Below, in pieces: positions 17,194 through 26,419 of a stretch of 64,000 bases of DNA (positions are counted from its first letter, which is position 1; each line of letters begins with the position of its first letter). Origin of the DNA: Saprospiraceae bacterium. GTDB taxonomy: Bacteria; Bacteroidota; Bacteroidia; Chitinophagales; Saprospiraceae. Both the position numbers and the translations under genes were made by a program. A model generated the notes under the pieces. It did not search any database and was not told where the DNA came from. It saw nothing but the letters and a program-made list of their open reading frames with translations. The stretch lies in assembly GCA_019187225.1 (NCBI GenBank), contig JABAQQ010000006.1, positions 62,001 to 126,000 of the forward strand. The letters are read 5' to 3'.

Positions 17194-20100
17194 TCATTCC
17201 CACACCGGCCACCTTCCCGGCGTAGCGGGCGCGCCTTTTATTTCCAATTCCCGTTGCATCGCTGCTGTTTCCCGGTCAATCGCTTTCAATTCCTCCAGCA
17301 GCGGACCGAATTGTTTGGCCGCGATGCGGTAGTTCTCCTGGTACGTTTCGGTGGGCGCCGAGGTGGAGTTCCATATTCCGTCTTCGATGAAGCCGACGCG
17401 ACCGTTGAGCGAAGGCGGCGTTTCAAACTCGCGCCGGGCGAGGGTGCGGTCGCCGTTGAGTTGGGTATTCACGGCGTTCAGGCGGCGGCTGATGTCGTAG
17501 GCTTTTTTCAGCATATCCTGCGGCGGGGCGGGCATATCGTGCAGGGCGCTCTGGATGTGGCCGAGGTTGGTGTTCAGGTCGTTGCGGATCATGTTCGCGG
17601 CGCTGACGGCCTTGCGCAGGCGGCTCACTTTTTTGCAAAAATCGAGATAAGCCTGTTTGTCGGAGGCGGGTAAAGTGGCGTTGTTGAGCGATTTGGCCTC
17701 GAAGGAAACGGGGCCGGCCAGGGTAGTGAGTACACCGTCTTCGTATTTGCTGAGCGTGACACTGTAGCGGCCGGGCAGGGCCAGGTGTCCTTTTTCCTCG
17801 TCGCCGAACAACTGGTCGGGGGCGGGTTTGAAACGGCCCGTTACCGGAGCGGGCGTATTGTAGCGAAAATCCCATACCATGCGCTTCAGCCCCTTGGTGG
17901 CGCCGGTTTTGATGTGGCGGATCACTTCGCCGGAGGCGTCGGCGACGGTAAACAACAGGTAGGGTTCGGGTTGCTCGTCTTCGGCGCGGAGGGCGTCGAG
18001 AGCAGGATAGTACACGGTTTCTTTCTTTTCCGCTGCGGCTTTTTCCGCATCCTGGCGTTTCGTTTTCAGGGTTTTGATGTCGTCTTTCAGCCACCAGGTG
18101 AACACGGCGCCGACGGGTGGGTTGGGGGCCGCGTAGTAACTGCTTCCCAAGTGGCCTTTGTCGCGCAGGCCCAGCGGCAGGCTGGGGATGAACATCCAGG
18201 CGTCTTTTACCGGGAGGAGTTGAGCCTCCTTGTCAAAACTCTGCTTCGTCAGGTTGCGCAGGGGCGAATAATCGTCGAGCACGTAAAAACCCCGGCCGAA
18301 GGTGCCGAGCACGAGGTCGTTCTCGCGGCGCTGGATTTCGATGTCGCGCACGGCGATGGTGGGCACGCCGCTTTTGAGTTGCACCCAGTTGTCGCCGCCG
18401 TCGGGTGAAAAGAATACGCCGAATTCGGTGCCGCAGAACAGCAGGTTGCGGTCTGCGTGGTCTTCGGCGATGCTGTACACGCTGCCGCGTTCGGGCAGGG
18501 TGGCGGCTATAGATGTCCAGGTTTTGCCGCCGTCGGCGGTTTTCAGCAGGTAGGGTTTGAAGTCGCCGTAGCGGTGGTGGTTGTAGCAAACATAAGCCAC
18601 GTTTTTATCGAACTGCGAGGCGATCACCTGGTGCACGTAGGAGCGTTCGGGCACGCCGGGCAGGTTGTCGAACTTGTCCCATTTTTGGCCGCCGTCGGTC
18701 GTGCGCCACAACAGGCCGTCATCGGTGCCGACCCAGAGCAGATTCTGATCCAGCGCGCTTTCGGCGATGCTGGTCGTCTGGCCGTAGATATCGGTGGAAC
18801 CGTTTTTGGCGATGGCGTCCACACTCCACACCTTGCCCATGATCTCGAATGTATTGCGATCCACGCCGCGCGAGAGGTCGGGGCTGATGGCGCGCCAGCT
18901 GCTGCCGCGATCATCGGTGCGGAAGACTTTGTTGGCGCCGAAATAGAGCCGGGTAGGGGAGTGGCTGCTGATCGTGAGTGGGGCGTCCCAGTTCCAGCGC
19001 AGGGCGGGTTCCTTTTCACCTTCCTGGGGCCTGATGGGGAGGTATTCGCCGCTTTTGCGGTCGAAGCGCACTAAGCCGCCGTATTGGCTTTGGGCGTAGA
19101 TGATGTCGGGGTTGGTGGGGTCCACCTGCGTCTCGAACCCGTCGCCGATGCTGGTGACGTACCAGTCGGAATTGGGGATGCCGTTGGCGCTGATGCTGCG
19201 GCTGGGTCCGCCGAGGCTGAGGTTGTCCTGTGTGCCGCCGTGGATATGGTAAAAAGGCGCGGCATTGTCGGTAGACACTTTGTAAAACTGTGTAACGGGC
19301 AGATTTGCTTTGAATTCCCAGGTTTTGGCGAAGTCCCAGGTTTCGTACACGCCGCCGTCGCAGCCCACGAGCAGGTGGTCGGTGAAATCGGGGTCAATCC
19401 AGATGCAGTGGTTATCAATGTGTTTGTTGATCTCGCCGAGGTTGCGCACGGTTTTGCCACCGTCGTCGCTCACTTTGTAATAGGTATCGGTGATAAAAAT
19501 GCGGTCGCGGTTTTTAGGGTCGCAGGTAAGTTCCTGGTAGTAGTTGCCGCTGGTGTAAGTATCACTCATTTTTTCCCAACTGGCGCCGCGGTCGGTGGAA
19601 CGGTAGATGCCGCCTTTTTTCTCCGGTGCTTCCACCACGGCGTACACGTAATCGGGATTGACGGGCGATACGTCTATCCCGATGCGGCCCACGTCGCCGC
19701 CGGGCAGGCCATCCAGTTTTTTCCAGGTAGCGCCGCCGTCGGTGCTTTTGTACACCGCCGATTCGGGGCCGCCGCCGATGTAGGTAAATACTTTGCGCTG
19801 GCGCTGGTGAAAGGCGGCGTACAGCACTTTCGGATCGCGGGGGTCCATCACGAGGTTGTTGCACCCGGTGTACTGGCTCACGGATTTGACGCAGGTCCAC
19901 GTAGCGCCGCCATCAGTGCTTTTGAACACGCCGCGGTCGCCGCCGTCGCTCCACACCGGGCCGTAGGCGGCCACGTACACGGTATTGGGAGCAGTGGGGT
20001 CTATGACGATGTTGGCGATGTGTTCGGAGCTTTTCAGCCCCATATTTTTCCATTTTTTGCCGCCGTCTTCGCTTTTGTACACACCGTCGCCATAGGCTAC

Positions 20101-20505
20101 CGAGCGCTGGTTGTTGTTTTCGCCGGTACCGACCCACACCACGTTGGGATTGGTGGGGTCGAGTGCGACACAGCCGATGGAGTAGGAGCCTTCGCCGTCG
20201 AAAACGGGCGTGTAGGTGGTGCCGGCGTTCAGGGTTTTCCAAACGCCGCCGGAGGCGACGGCCACGTAATATTCGGCGTGGTTGCGCGGATTCACGGCAA
20301 AGTCGCTGATTCGGCCGGAAGCAACGGCGGGGCCGATGCTGCGAAAAGCCAAACCGCTGTAAGTGGCCGGATTCAGCCAGGCCGGTTTTTCCGGCTTTTT
20401 AGCGGTCGTATCTTTTTTAGGCGTAGCCGGGTCTTTTTTTTGGGAAAAAAGCGGGAAGGAGAGCAGGAGAGCAAAACAGAGGAAGAAGGTAAAATGTCTG
20501 TACAT
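17194..20505 (-). CDS. exported VPS10/sortilin-type BNR-repeat protein
   Basis: This is a 1103-residue protein. A signal peptide (MYRHFTFFLCFALLLSFPLFSQ) and a Lys/Pro-rich spacer are followed by many Asp-box/BNR blades of the form S.DGG.TW (GVYKSEDGGKKWKNMG, GVFKSTDGGATWTCV, AVYKSTDGGATWKKL, LLKTADGGKTWTSI), forming two beta-propellers up to about residue 760. A C-terminal helical and beta region of the 'VPS10 domain-containing glycosyl hydrolase-like' family follows. Cargo or substrate is unknown. ATG 20505 begins the signal peptide. Confidence 0.88.
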   Translation of the reverse strand: MYRHFTFFLCFALLLSFPLFSQKKDPATPKKDTTAKKPEKPAWLNPATYSGLAFRSIGPAVASGRISDFAVNPRNHAEYYVAVASGGVWKTLNAGTTYTPVFDGEGSYSIGCVALDPTNPNVVWVGTGENNNQRSVAYGDGVYKSEDGGKKWKNMGLKSSEHIANIVIDPTAPNTVYVAAYGPVWSDGGDRGVFKSTDGGATWTCVKSVSQYTGCNNLVMDPRDPKVLYAAFHQRQRKVFTYIGGGPESAVYKSTDGGATWKKLDGLPGGDVGRIGIDVSPVNPDYVYAVVEAPEKKGGIYRSTDRGASWEKMSDTYTSGNYYQELTCDPKNRDRIFITDTYYKVSDDGGKTVRNLGEINKHIDNHCIWIDPDFTDHLLVGCDGGVYETWDFAKTWEFKANLPVTQFYKVSTDNAAPFYHIHGGTQDNLSLGGPSRSISANGIPNSDWYVTSIGDGFETQVDPTNPDIIYAQSQYGGLVRFDRKSGEYLPIRPQEGEKEPALRWNWDAPLTISSHSPTRLYFGANKVFRTDDRGSSWRAISPDLSRGVDRNTFEIMGKVWSVDAIAKNGSTDIYGQTTSIAESALDQNLLWVGTDDGLLWRTTDGGQKWDKFDNLPGVPERSYVHQVIASQFDKNVAYVCYNHHRYGDFKPYLLKTADGGKTWTSIAATLPERGSVYSIAEDHADRNLLFCGTEFGVFFSPDGGDNWVQLKSGVPTIAVRDIEIQRRENDLVLGTFGRGFYVLDDYSPLRNLTKQSFDKEAQLLPVKDAWMFIPSLPLGLRDKGHLGSSYYAAPNPPVGAVFTWWLKDDIKTLKTKRQDAEKAAAEKKETVYYPALDALRAEDEQPEPYLLFTVADASGEVIRHIKTGATKGLKRMVWDFRYNTPAPVTGRFKPAPDQLFGDEEKGHLALPGRYSVTLSKYEDGVLTTLAGPVSFEAKSLNNATLPASDKQAYLDFCKKVSRLRKAVSAANMIRNDLNTNLGHIQSALHDMPAPPQDMLKKAYDISRRLNAVNTQLNGDRTLARREFETPPSLNGRVGFIEDGIWNSTSAPTETYQENYRIAAKQFGPLLEELKAIDRETAAMQRELEIKGAPATPGRWPVWE

Positions 20506-20840
20506 GGCCAGGATGATTTGAAAAAGCAATCGCAATTGCGGCCAAATCTATGGCGAAATCATCTTATACAGCCGGATATTGGATGCTGGACAAATGGACA
20601 TTAGACTAAAGGATTGGTTGTCAGGGGTAAAAGTCTAATGTCTAATGGCCAATGTCAATTTGCTTTGTCCCCATGTAGCGGCGCTTTACTTCAAAATAAC
20701 CCGGTTGGCACTTTGCGCCAAATCCCGTTTGCTTTTTTGGTATTGGAGCGAAAAATTCCGAACCATACTAATTATCACATTGTAACCTATATTTGTGACT
20801 TCATATATCAAACCTGCAAGGACTTTTGACGAACAACCTC
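20506..20840. other. intergenic region: unit array, ccoI-like fragment, promoter
   Basis: This 335-bp gap between divergent genes holds an inverted unit array (20583-20657: ctggacaaatggacattaga against tctaatgtctaatggcc), a stretch at 20676-20722 resembling part of ccoI on the minus strand, and the promoter element at 20788. I saw no intact gene. Confidence 0.6.
20788..20795 (+). promoter_or_regulatory. promoter -7 element of TIR operon
   Basis: TATATTTG matches TAnnTTTG and lies 45 bases before the ATG of the TIR gene. A TTG at the expected distance is not evident, so activation or a weak promoter is possible. Confidence 0.45.
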
Positions 20841-22121
20841 ATGCCCAATCCCTCCATTTTTATCAGTTACCGGATTGACGACTCGTTGACGCAGGCGGGA
20901 CGGCTTCATGACTTTTTGGAAAAGCACTTTGGCGAAGGCTCCGTATTTTGGGATAAAGACAAACTGAAACCGGGCATGAGATGGCCAAAGGAATTGACAG
21001 CAAAGGTAAAATCTGCAAAAATTGTTTTGGTACTTTATGCAAATCGTACCAAGTGGCTTGGCGGCCAAGAGGTTGGGCTAAGTCGAATGGATGATCGAAA
21101 TGATTGGGTCCGGAAGGAGGTCGAGATAGCTCTTCGTTATGCAAAAGGCAAATTGATTATTCCTGTATTGATAAACAATGCCCAACTCCCTTCTAAAGAA
21201 GAGCTCCCGGGCAACATCCTCCATAAACTTCATGGTTTTCAGGAATGTCGGATACGTGAATCCCATTGGTTAACGGACATTCAGCCACTGTTGAGACAAA
21301 TTGAAAAAGTCATTTCCTCTAAAGTCGAAACCCTGATTCCGCAATCTTCTTCGCTCATTCATTTTGACAAGAAAAATCCCACTGAATTTGATTTTTACTG
21401 CTGTAACCGTGATGAACATTTCGGGCCGGTCATTCAGTTTTTATATGAAAGGCGATCGGAAAGCCAATTGCATGTGTTCCTTCCTTCCCATCCACATGAT
21501 TCTCCTGCCAGTTTTGTTACACGTGTTTCGTACCACCTTTTTCCAAACAATAATTTTGCTTCTCCAAGCAAACGTCACGGTGAACGCACGTGTACGATGA
21601 AACTGGTTGAAACCCCTTTAGAACATAAATTCAAGGCATTAGAAGATATCCAACGGGATATATCAACCTATTCACAGCCAAATTATTCTGAAAATATTGT
21701 GCTTTTTTATCGAATTGAACTAAAAAAATGGGACTTGGGAGGATGCCAGGAATTGATTAGAAACATCGTCGCAAATATGCTCCCTTCTATTCCGGGCAAG
21801 AAACTTCGGTTTTTTTACTGGTTAGACCCAACGGGCTGTCAAGCAAATCCGGGCCTTTTGAAAACATTATTGAGAAAAAACACGAACAGACTTGAACTGA
21901 TGAAAGCAGCTTGTCAGGGAAATGACCAGATTCGTTTTTTAGAGCCGTTGCAACCTGTTCAGCAGACTGATTTACACACATGGTTTTCCCATTTATGTTC
22001 TTATCCAATAGCTTATGAGAGCAAAGTGGCCTCTATTTTTGGAGAAAAAAATGTATTGCCAATGGCAAATATAGAATGGCATTTGTTGCCACTTTTTCAA
22101 GAAGCCAACCGATATCGCTAA
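20841..22121 (+). CDS. TIR domain protein with probable inactive-STAND domain
   Basis: This is a 426-residue soluble protein. Residues of about 4-150 are a TIR domain: IFISYRIDDS strand and loop, VFWDKDKLKPGMRWP, IVLVLYA strand, and DWVRKEVEIALRY with Glu-93 at the position of the NAD-cleaving glutamate. From about residue 170 there is a second domain (TEFDFYCCNRDEHFGPVIQF, then LHVFLPSHPHDSPASFVTRV) that resembles a STAND NTPase module with a lost P-loop (iSTAND). ATG 20841 is preferred to an upstream TTG at 20826. It is the first gene of a three-gene operon and the likely effector. Confidence 0.8.
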   Translation: MPNPSIFISYRIDDSLTQAGRLHDFLEKHFGEGSVFWDKDKLKPGMRWPKELTAKVKSAKIVLVLYANRTKWLGGQEVGLSRMDDRNDWVRKEVEIALRYAKGKLIIPVLINNAQLPSKEELPGNILHKLHGFQECRIRESHWLTDIQPLLRQIEKVISSKVETLIPQSSSLIHFDKKNPTEFDFYCCNRDEHFGPVIQFLYERRSESQLHVFLPSHPHDSPASFVTRVSYHLFPNNNFASPSKRHGERTCTMKLVETPLEHKFKALEDIQRDISTYSQPNYSENIVLFYRIELKKWDLGGCQELIRNIVANMLPSIPGKKLRFFYWLDPTGCQANPGLLKTLLRKNTNRLELMKAACQGNDQIRFLEPLQPVQQTDLHTWFSHLCSYPIAYESKVASIFGEKNVLPMANIEWHLLPLFQEANRYR

Positions 22122-22142
22122 TAAACCAATCTTTAACTGCTT

Positions 22143-23078
22143 ATGGCTTTCCAATATTACAATCAAAAAAATCTTCCGGAACCTCAATCTCCTGCAGATG
22201 GGGCGTACTACGTAAAAGAAAAAGATCCGCTTATTGCCGCATTGGATGTCGCGTTGCATCTTGGCATGCCGCTGCTGCTGACCGGAGCGCCCGGGACGGG
22301 CAAAACAAAATTCGCAACCCACGTGGCCGAGCGTTTCGGTTTGGGCAAACCGCTGGAGTTTTTTGCCAAAACCACTTCAACCGCTACCGATTTGTTTTAC
22401 CATTACGACGCACTCCGCCACTTTCACATCAGCAGGAATTCCGGTGAAAAAATGGAAGATGACCTGGTGAAAGCGGGCATCATTCAATTCAAGGCACTCG
22501 GCGAAGCAATTCGTATAGCAAACAAGCAAAAACGCCGTTCTGTGGTGCTGATTGATGAAATAGATAAAGCGCCGCGCGATTTTCCAAACGACTTGCTCAA
22601 TGAACTGGACGGTGAATTCAGTTTTGCAGTGCCGGAATTGAACAACGAAAAATTTTCAGCCGACCCGGCGCTCAAACCCATCGTCATTATCACGAGCAAT
22701 TCCGAAAAAAACCTTCCGGAGCCTTTTCTGCGCCGCTGTGTGTACTATCACATTCCCTTTCCAAAGGATGAGGTGACGCTTTTGAACATAGTGAAGCATC
22801 AATTGAGTGGGAAGAGCAAGTTTACTGATAAAGCGCTTCAATTGCTGATCGCCGAGTTTTTGACCATTCGCATTATTGCGGAGCAGCGCGGTTCGAAAGT
22901 GCCTGCGACAGCCGAGTTTATCAGTTGGGTCTCCTTGCTGCGTGATTTGAAGTTCGATGTGAAAGATCTGGCTAAGCCCGATTCTATTGCGCTCCGAACT
23001 TCCTACGTCGTACTGGCAAAGGATGAAAAATTTAGAGACGCTTTGATCAGCCGGCTTTCACAAACGACCCCGGTATAA
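22143..23078 (+). CDS. MoxR-type AAA+ ATPase of conflict operon
   Basis: This is a 311-residue AAA+ ATPase. Walker A GAPGTGKTK is at residues 48-56 and Walker B VVLIDEIDKAPRDFPNDLL at 134-152, followed by a sensor-1 ITSNSEKNLPEPFLRRC segment with arginine fingers and a C-terminal lid. MoxR proteins act as chaperone-like remodellers with vWA partners, and here the next gene carries a vWA-like domain. It begins 21 bases after the TIR gene and its stop codon abuts the next ATG, so translation is coupled. Confidence 0.9.
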   Translation: MAFQYYNQKNLPEPQSPADGAYYVKEKDPLIAALDVALHLGMPLLLTGAPGTGKTKFATHVAERFGLGKPLEFFAKTTSTATDLFYHYDALRHFHISRNSGEKMEDDLVKAGIIQFKALGEAIRIANKQKRRSVVLIDEIDKAPRDFPNDLLNELDGEFSFAVPELNNEKFSADPALKPIVIITSNSEKNLPEPFLRRCVYYHIPFPKDEVTLLNIVKHQLSGKSKFTDKALQLLIAEFLTIRIIAEQRGSKVPATAEFISWVSLLRDLKFDVKDLAKPDSIALRTSYVVLAKDEKFRDALISRLSQTTPV

Positions 23079-26000
23079 ATGAATGTGGCAGATACAAACG
23101 AACTAAACCATTTTTACCACCTACTCACTGCCTTTTTGAGGGAGATGGAAGAAGAGGGGTTCATACGCACCCCCCGGCAATGGTCTGCCATTTTCCAGAT
23201 CATCGAAAACTCCGATACATCTCAGGAAACCAAATATCTCATGGCGCCATTGCTATGCAAAACCCCGGATCAGCAGAAAGCATTTTACGATCACTATGAC
23301 CGTTGGTTCGGTTCCGAAAGAACCGATGTCCATGACCCCAAATTTAAATTGCCCAATCTTCAGGAAGCAGAAAAAGAGATTCCCGAACCCAATAAAACAG
23401 GGTGGGGGCTGAAGCAATTATGGTTATATTATATTGTTACGTTTATTGTTTTAATTCTTGCTTTTGGATTTTGGTTGAAATATGGTACAGGCCTATCTGC
23501 AGATATTACTATCAGAAGGCCAGAGGGCATGGAGAAACCTGGGGACGGTGTTATCATTAAAGCATTTCTTTATTTTATAGATCTTATAGAAAGGAAAATT
23601 GAACTTTTTGTGGCCTTAGCAGGTCTCTTAATCATCATCATAGGCTGGCGATATTATTGGATAAGGAACCGCAAAATAGCCGTTCAGCAGGAGCGCACAG
23701 ATCAGGGAGATACTTTCTGGGATTTCCATTTACCACACCGCCTCATTTCATTCGGCAATGAATTCAAACTCTTGGCCATAAGGCTGCGGGAGCGCGTACC
23801 GGGCAAGGTCACCCATCTCGATGTGCCGGGAACTGTGAAAAAAACTGCAAAAGCGAACGGTTTTTTATCGCTGCAATATCGGATGGGCGTCGAACTTCCT
23901 ACCTGCCTGATGTTGATTGATCTTTCCAACGACAATAACCACCGGGCAGCCCTTTTCGATGCCTTTTATCGTTGTCTCAATGATATTGAAGTTCCGGTCG
24001 TGCGTTATTTTTATCGGGGCGTACCGCGTAATTTATGGAATGAAGATCATCCTCAGGGTGTTTCATTGGAAACTTTGGCTGAAAGATACTCTGATTCGCG
24101 TTTGTTTTTGTTGGGCGATGGCTGGCGTCTGCTCAACCAGCAAACTTATAAGCCCGACGCTAATTCAAAGGCTTTCTCTTCCTGGGAAGACAGGGTGCTT
24201 ATAACGCCCATCCCATTTCCGTTGTGGACAAGCCGGGAGCGTAACCTCGAGTCTCTTTTTGTTATCGCACCGTTTACGAACGAAGGTCTTAAGATCATTG
24301 AAAAACATCTTAACCCCGAGGATCCCTTCGATTGGGAACTGCAACGCCCCGACTATTGGCAGGAAGAGGCAATCCTGTTCGACGAAAAAGAACTACCCGA
24401 TTCGCTGCGCCCCTATTTTCACGACCCCGCCATGTTCGAATGGCTCGCAGCGCTTTCTTTTTATCCCGAACTAAACTGGAATCTCACTCTATTCCTTGGC
24501 GACCTGCTTTCCAAAAAACACGGTAAAGCACTGTTGACATTCGACAATTTACGCCAACTCAGCCGGATCCATTGGTTTTACAATGGCTTTATTCCTGCAG
24601 ATGCGCGGGAAAAATTATACAAAGTGCTCGAGTCTGAAAACGCCAAAACCATTCATGCACGTATTGCCGGTTTATTGCAGGAACAGCTTCGGCATAAGGA
24701 AGAGTTTTTCAGTGCCGAACGGGACCGTCTCCATCTTCAAATCCTGCTGCATAAAGCGCATGCAGGCATTGCATCCAAAGCTGAAATAAAAGAATTACGC
24801 AAACTTGTAATAAACGAAAAACAGGATTTTCTGACAGCGCGCTTCACAAATAGACCCAAACCATGGGAATGGATATTGCCACTAGATTTTTCGTTTTTGG
24901 TGCTGAAAGAAAAAGCGATAAATAGTTGGTGGTGGGGATTGTTCAAAAAACAGATTATCCACGAAGTGACCTATGAGAAAAGATTAGAAGAGCAACAGGC
25001 TGAAGCAGATCGGAAGATAAAAGATGAGGAGGATGCCTTAAAAGAAGAAACATCTCTGACTGAATCAAACACCGATTCGCAAAAAGACAACTCGTTTCAA
25101 ATACCTTTAAAAATATTTATCCTCTATGCCCGCGCAGACGAGTCATTTAAGGACGAGCTGCCAAAGGTTTTTATCCCCTTGCGCGAAGCGGGAATAGTTG
25201 AAGTTTTTTATGATGCTCCTATTGATTACAATGATCATTGGGATGACGTGATTTGGGAAAATTTGAATACATCGCACATAATCTTGCCCTTGTTAAGCAA
25301 TGATTTTTTTGCTTCCGGATTCATAGAAACGGATGAATTCAAGAGAACATTGGATCGTCATAGGAGGGGTGAATCTGTTATCATCCCTATCATTTTGAGG
25401 CATTGTGGTTGGAAATACCACCCCATTTTCAGAAAATTGCAGGTGTTGCCTAAAAACGAAAAGCCTGTTGTTACGTGGGCCTCTTACGAAGAAGTGTGGT
25501 TACGGATATTAGAATCAATACAGGTAGTGATGGACCACATGGAAGAAAAACTACTTCAGAAAGAAAAGCAAGAAGAAGCTCGACGGATACAGCGTATAAT
25601 CGAAGACGGTAAAACAAGTCATCGAATTTATTCACCTGAACTTACGTTAATCAAAGGCGGCGAGTTCCAGATGGGAGATGAACATGGGGACCTTTGGAAG
25701 GATAGCCTCCCTTTGCACCAGGTAACTGTTTCAGATTTTGCCATCGGAACCTATCCGGTGACGAATGAGCAATTTGTTGCGTTCTTAAATGAAGAAGGAA
25801 ATCAAAAAGAGGGTGATGTAGAATGGATTAATCTTTCAGGCAGTTGGGGATTATTGGAAAAATGCCGGATCAGTAGGGCTGAAAGTGGGCGTTTCGAGGT
25901 GGAAACAAATTATAAAAACCATCCGGTTACTTACGTTTCCTGGTATGGTGCGAAGGCTTTCTGTCGGTGGCTTTCGAGAAAGACCGGCAAAATGTACCGC

Positions 26001-26393
26001 CTGCCAATTGAGGCCGAATGGGAATTTGCAGCACGAGGCGGTAGCTATGGCAAAGGCTTAAAGTTCGCAGGAAGTAATGATTTAAGCGAAGTAGGTTGGT
26101 ATCGAAAAAACTCGGCAGAGCACACTTACCTGATTGGTCAAAAAAAGCCAAACGAACTCGGCCTCTTCGACATGAGCGGCAATGTTTGGGAATGGTGTGA
26201 AGATTGGTTCAGTAGTTACGATTCTTACCTTCGAACAAATCCCTCCGGCCCCGATAAAGGCTCACAAAAAGTTCATCGTGGCGGTTCCTGGCTTAGCCCC
26301 GCCCAATTCTGCCGCGTAGCGGACCGCGGAAAGGCCAACCCTGAAGAGCGAAGAAGTAATATTGGCTTTCGCATTGTGACCGCATTCAGGTGA
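23079..26393 (+). CDS. membrane vWA-like/TIR/FGE-domain protein
   Basis: This is a 1104-residue protein with an unusual domain chain. It has an N-terminal helical region (1-100), two transmembrane helices (about 113-134 and 174-195), and a vWA-like region (about 265-420) with a degenerate metal site CLMLIDLSNDNNHRA. A helical region with a charged coiled segment (to about 670) is followed by a second TIR/SEFIR domain (about 675-825, IFILYARADESFKDE, SNDFFASGFIETDEF). It ends in a formylglycine-generating-enzyme/sulfatase-modifying domain (860-1104, GGEFQMGDEHGD, MYRLPIEAEWEFAARGG, MSGNVWEWCEDW, HRGGSW, NIGFRI). Paired catalytic Cys of true FGE are not evident, so that end may bind a ligand. 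It probably senses at the membrane and signals with the TIR and MoxR proteins. Confidence 0.8.
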   Translation: MNVADTNELNHFYHLLTAFLREMEEEGFIRTPRQWSAIFQIIENSDTSQETKYLMAPLLCKTPDQQKAFYDHYDRWFGSERTDVHDPKFKLPNLQEAEKEIPEPNKTGWGLKQLWLYYIVTFIVLILAFGFWLKYGTGLSADITIRRPEGMEKPGDGVIIKAFLYFIDLIERKIELFVALAGLLIIIIGWRYYWIRNRKIAVQQERTDQGDTFWDFHLPHRLISFGNEFKLLAIRLRERVPGKVTHLDVPGTVKKTAKANGFLSLQYRMGVELPTCLMLIDLSNDNNHRAALFDAFYRCLNDIEVPVVRYFYRGVPRNLWNEDHPQGVSLETLAERYSDSRLFLLGDGWRLLNQQTYKPDANSKAFSSWEDRVLITPIPFPLWTSRERNLESLFVIAPFTNEGLKIIEKHLNPEDPFDWELQRPDYWQEEAILFDEKELPDSLRPYFHDPAMFEWLAALSFYPELNWNLTLFLGDLLSKKHGKALLTFDNLRQLSRIHWFYNGFIPADAREKLYKVLESENAKTIHARIAGLLQEQLRHKEEFFSAERDRLHLQILLHKAHAGIASKAEIKELRKLVINEKQDFLTARFTNRPKPWEWILPLDFSFLVLKEKAINSWWWGLFKKQIIHEVTYEKRLEEQQAEADRKIKDEEDALKEETSLTESNTDSQKDNSFQIPLKIFILYARADESFKDELPKVFIPLREAGIVEVFYDAPIDYNDHWDDVIWENLNTSHIILPLLSNDFFASGFIETDEFKRTLDRHRRGESVIIPIILRHCGWKYHPIFRKLQVLPKNEKPVVTWASYEEVWLRILESIQVVMDHMEEKLLQKEKQEEARRIQRIIEDGKTSHRIYSPELTLIKGGEFQMGDEHGDLWKDSLPLHQVTVSDFAIGTYPVTNEQFVAFLNEEGNQKEGDVEWINLSGSWGLLEKCRISRAESGRFEVETNYKNHPVTYVSWYGAKAFCRWLSRKTGKMYRLPIEAEWEFAARGGSYGKGLKFAGSNDLSEVGWYRKNSAEHTYLIGQKKPNELGLFDMSGNVWEWCEDWFSSYDSYLRTNPSGPDKGSQKVHRGGSWLSPAQFCRVADRGKANPEERRSNIGFRIVTAFR

Positions 26394-26419
26394 GGCGCTG
26401 GTACATAGCGCAGGAGTTA

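Noticed and set aside
19084-20604. 506-codon plus-strand frame over the VPS10 gene
   Set aside because: Val/His/Ala-rich composition is a mirror of the repetitive BNR gene; no start context and no recognisable domain.
20826-20840. TTG start five codons upstream of the TIR gene ATG
   Set aside because: The extra TNNL residues are not part of the TIR domain and ATG 20841 lies just before its first strand.
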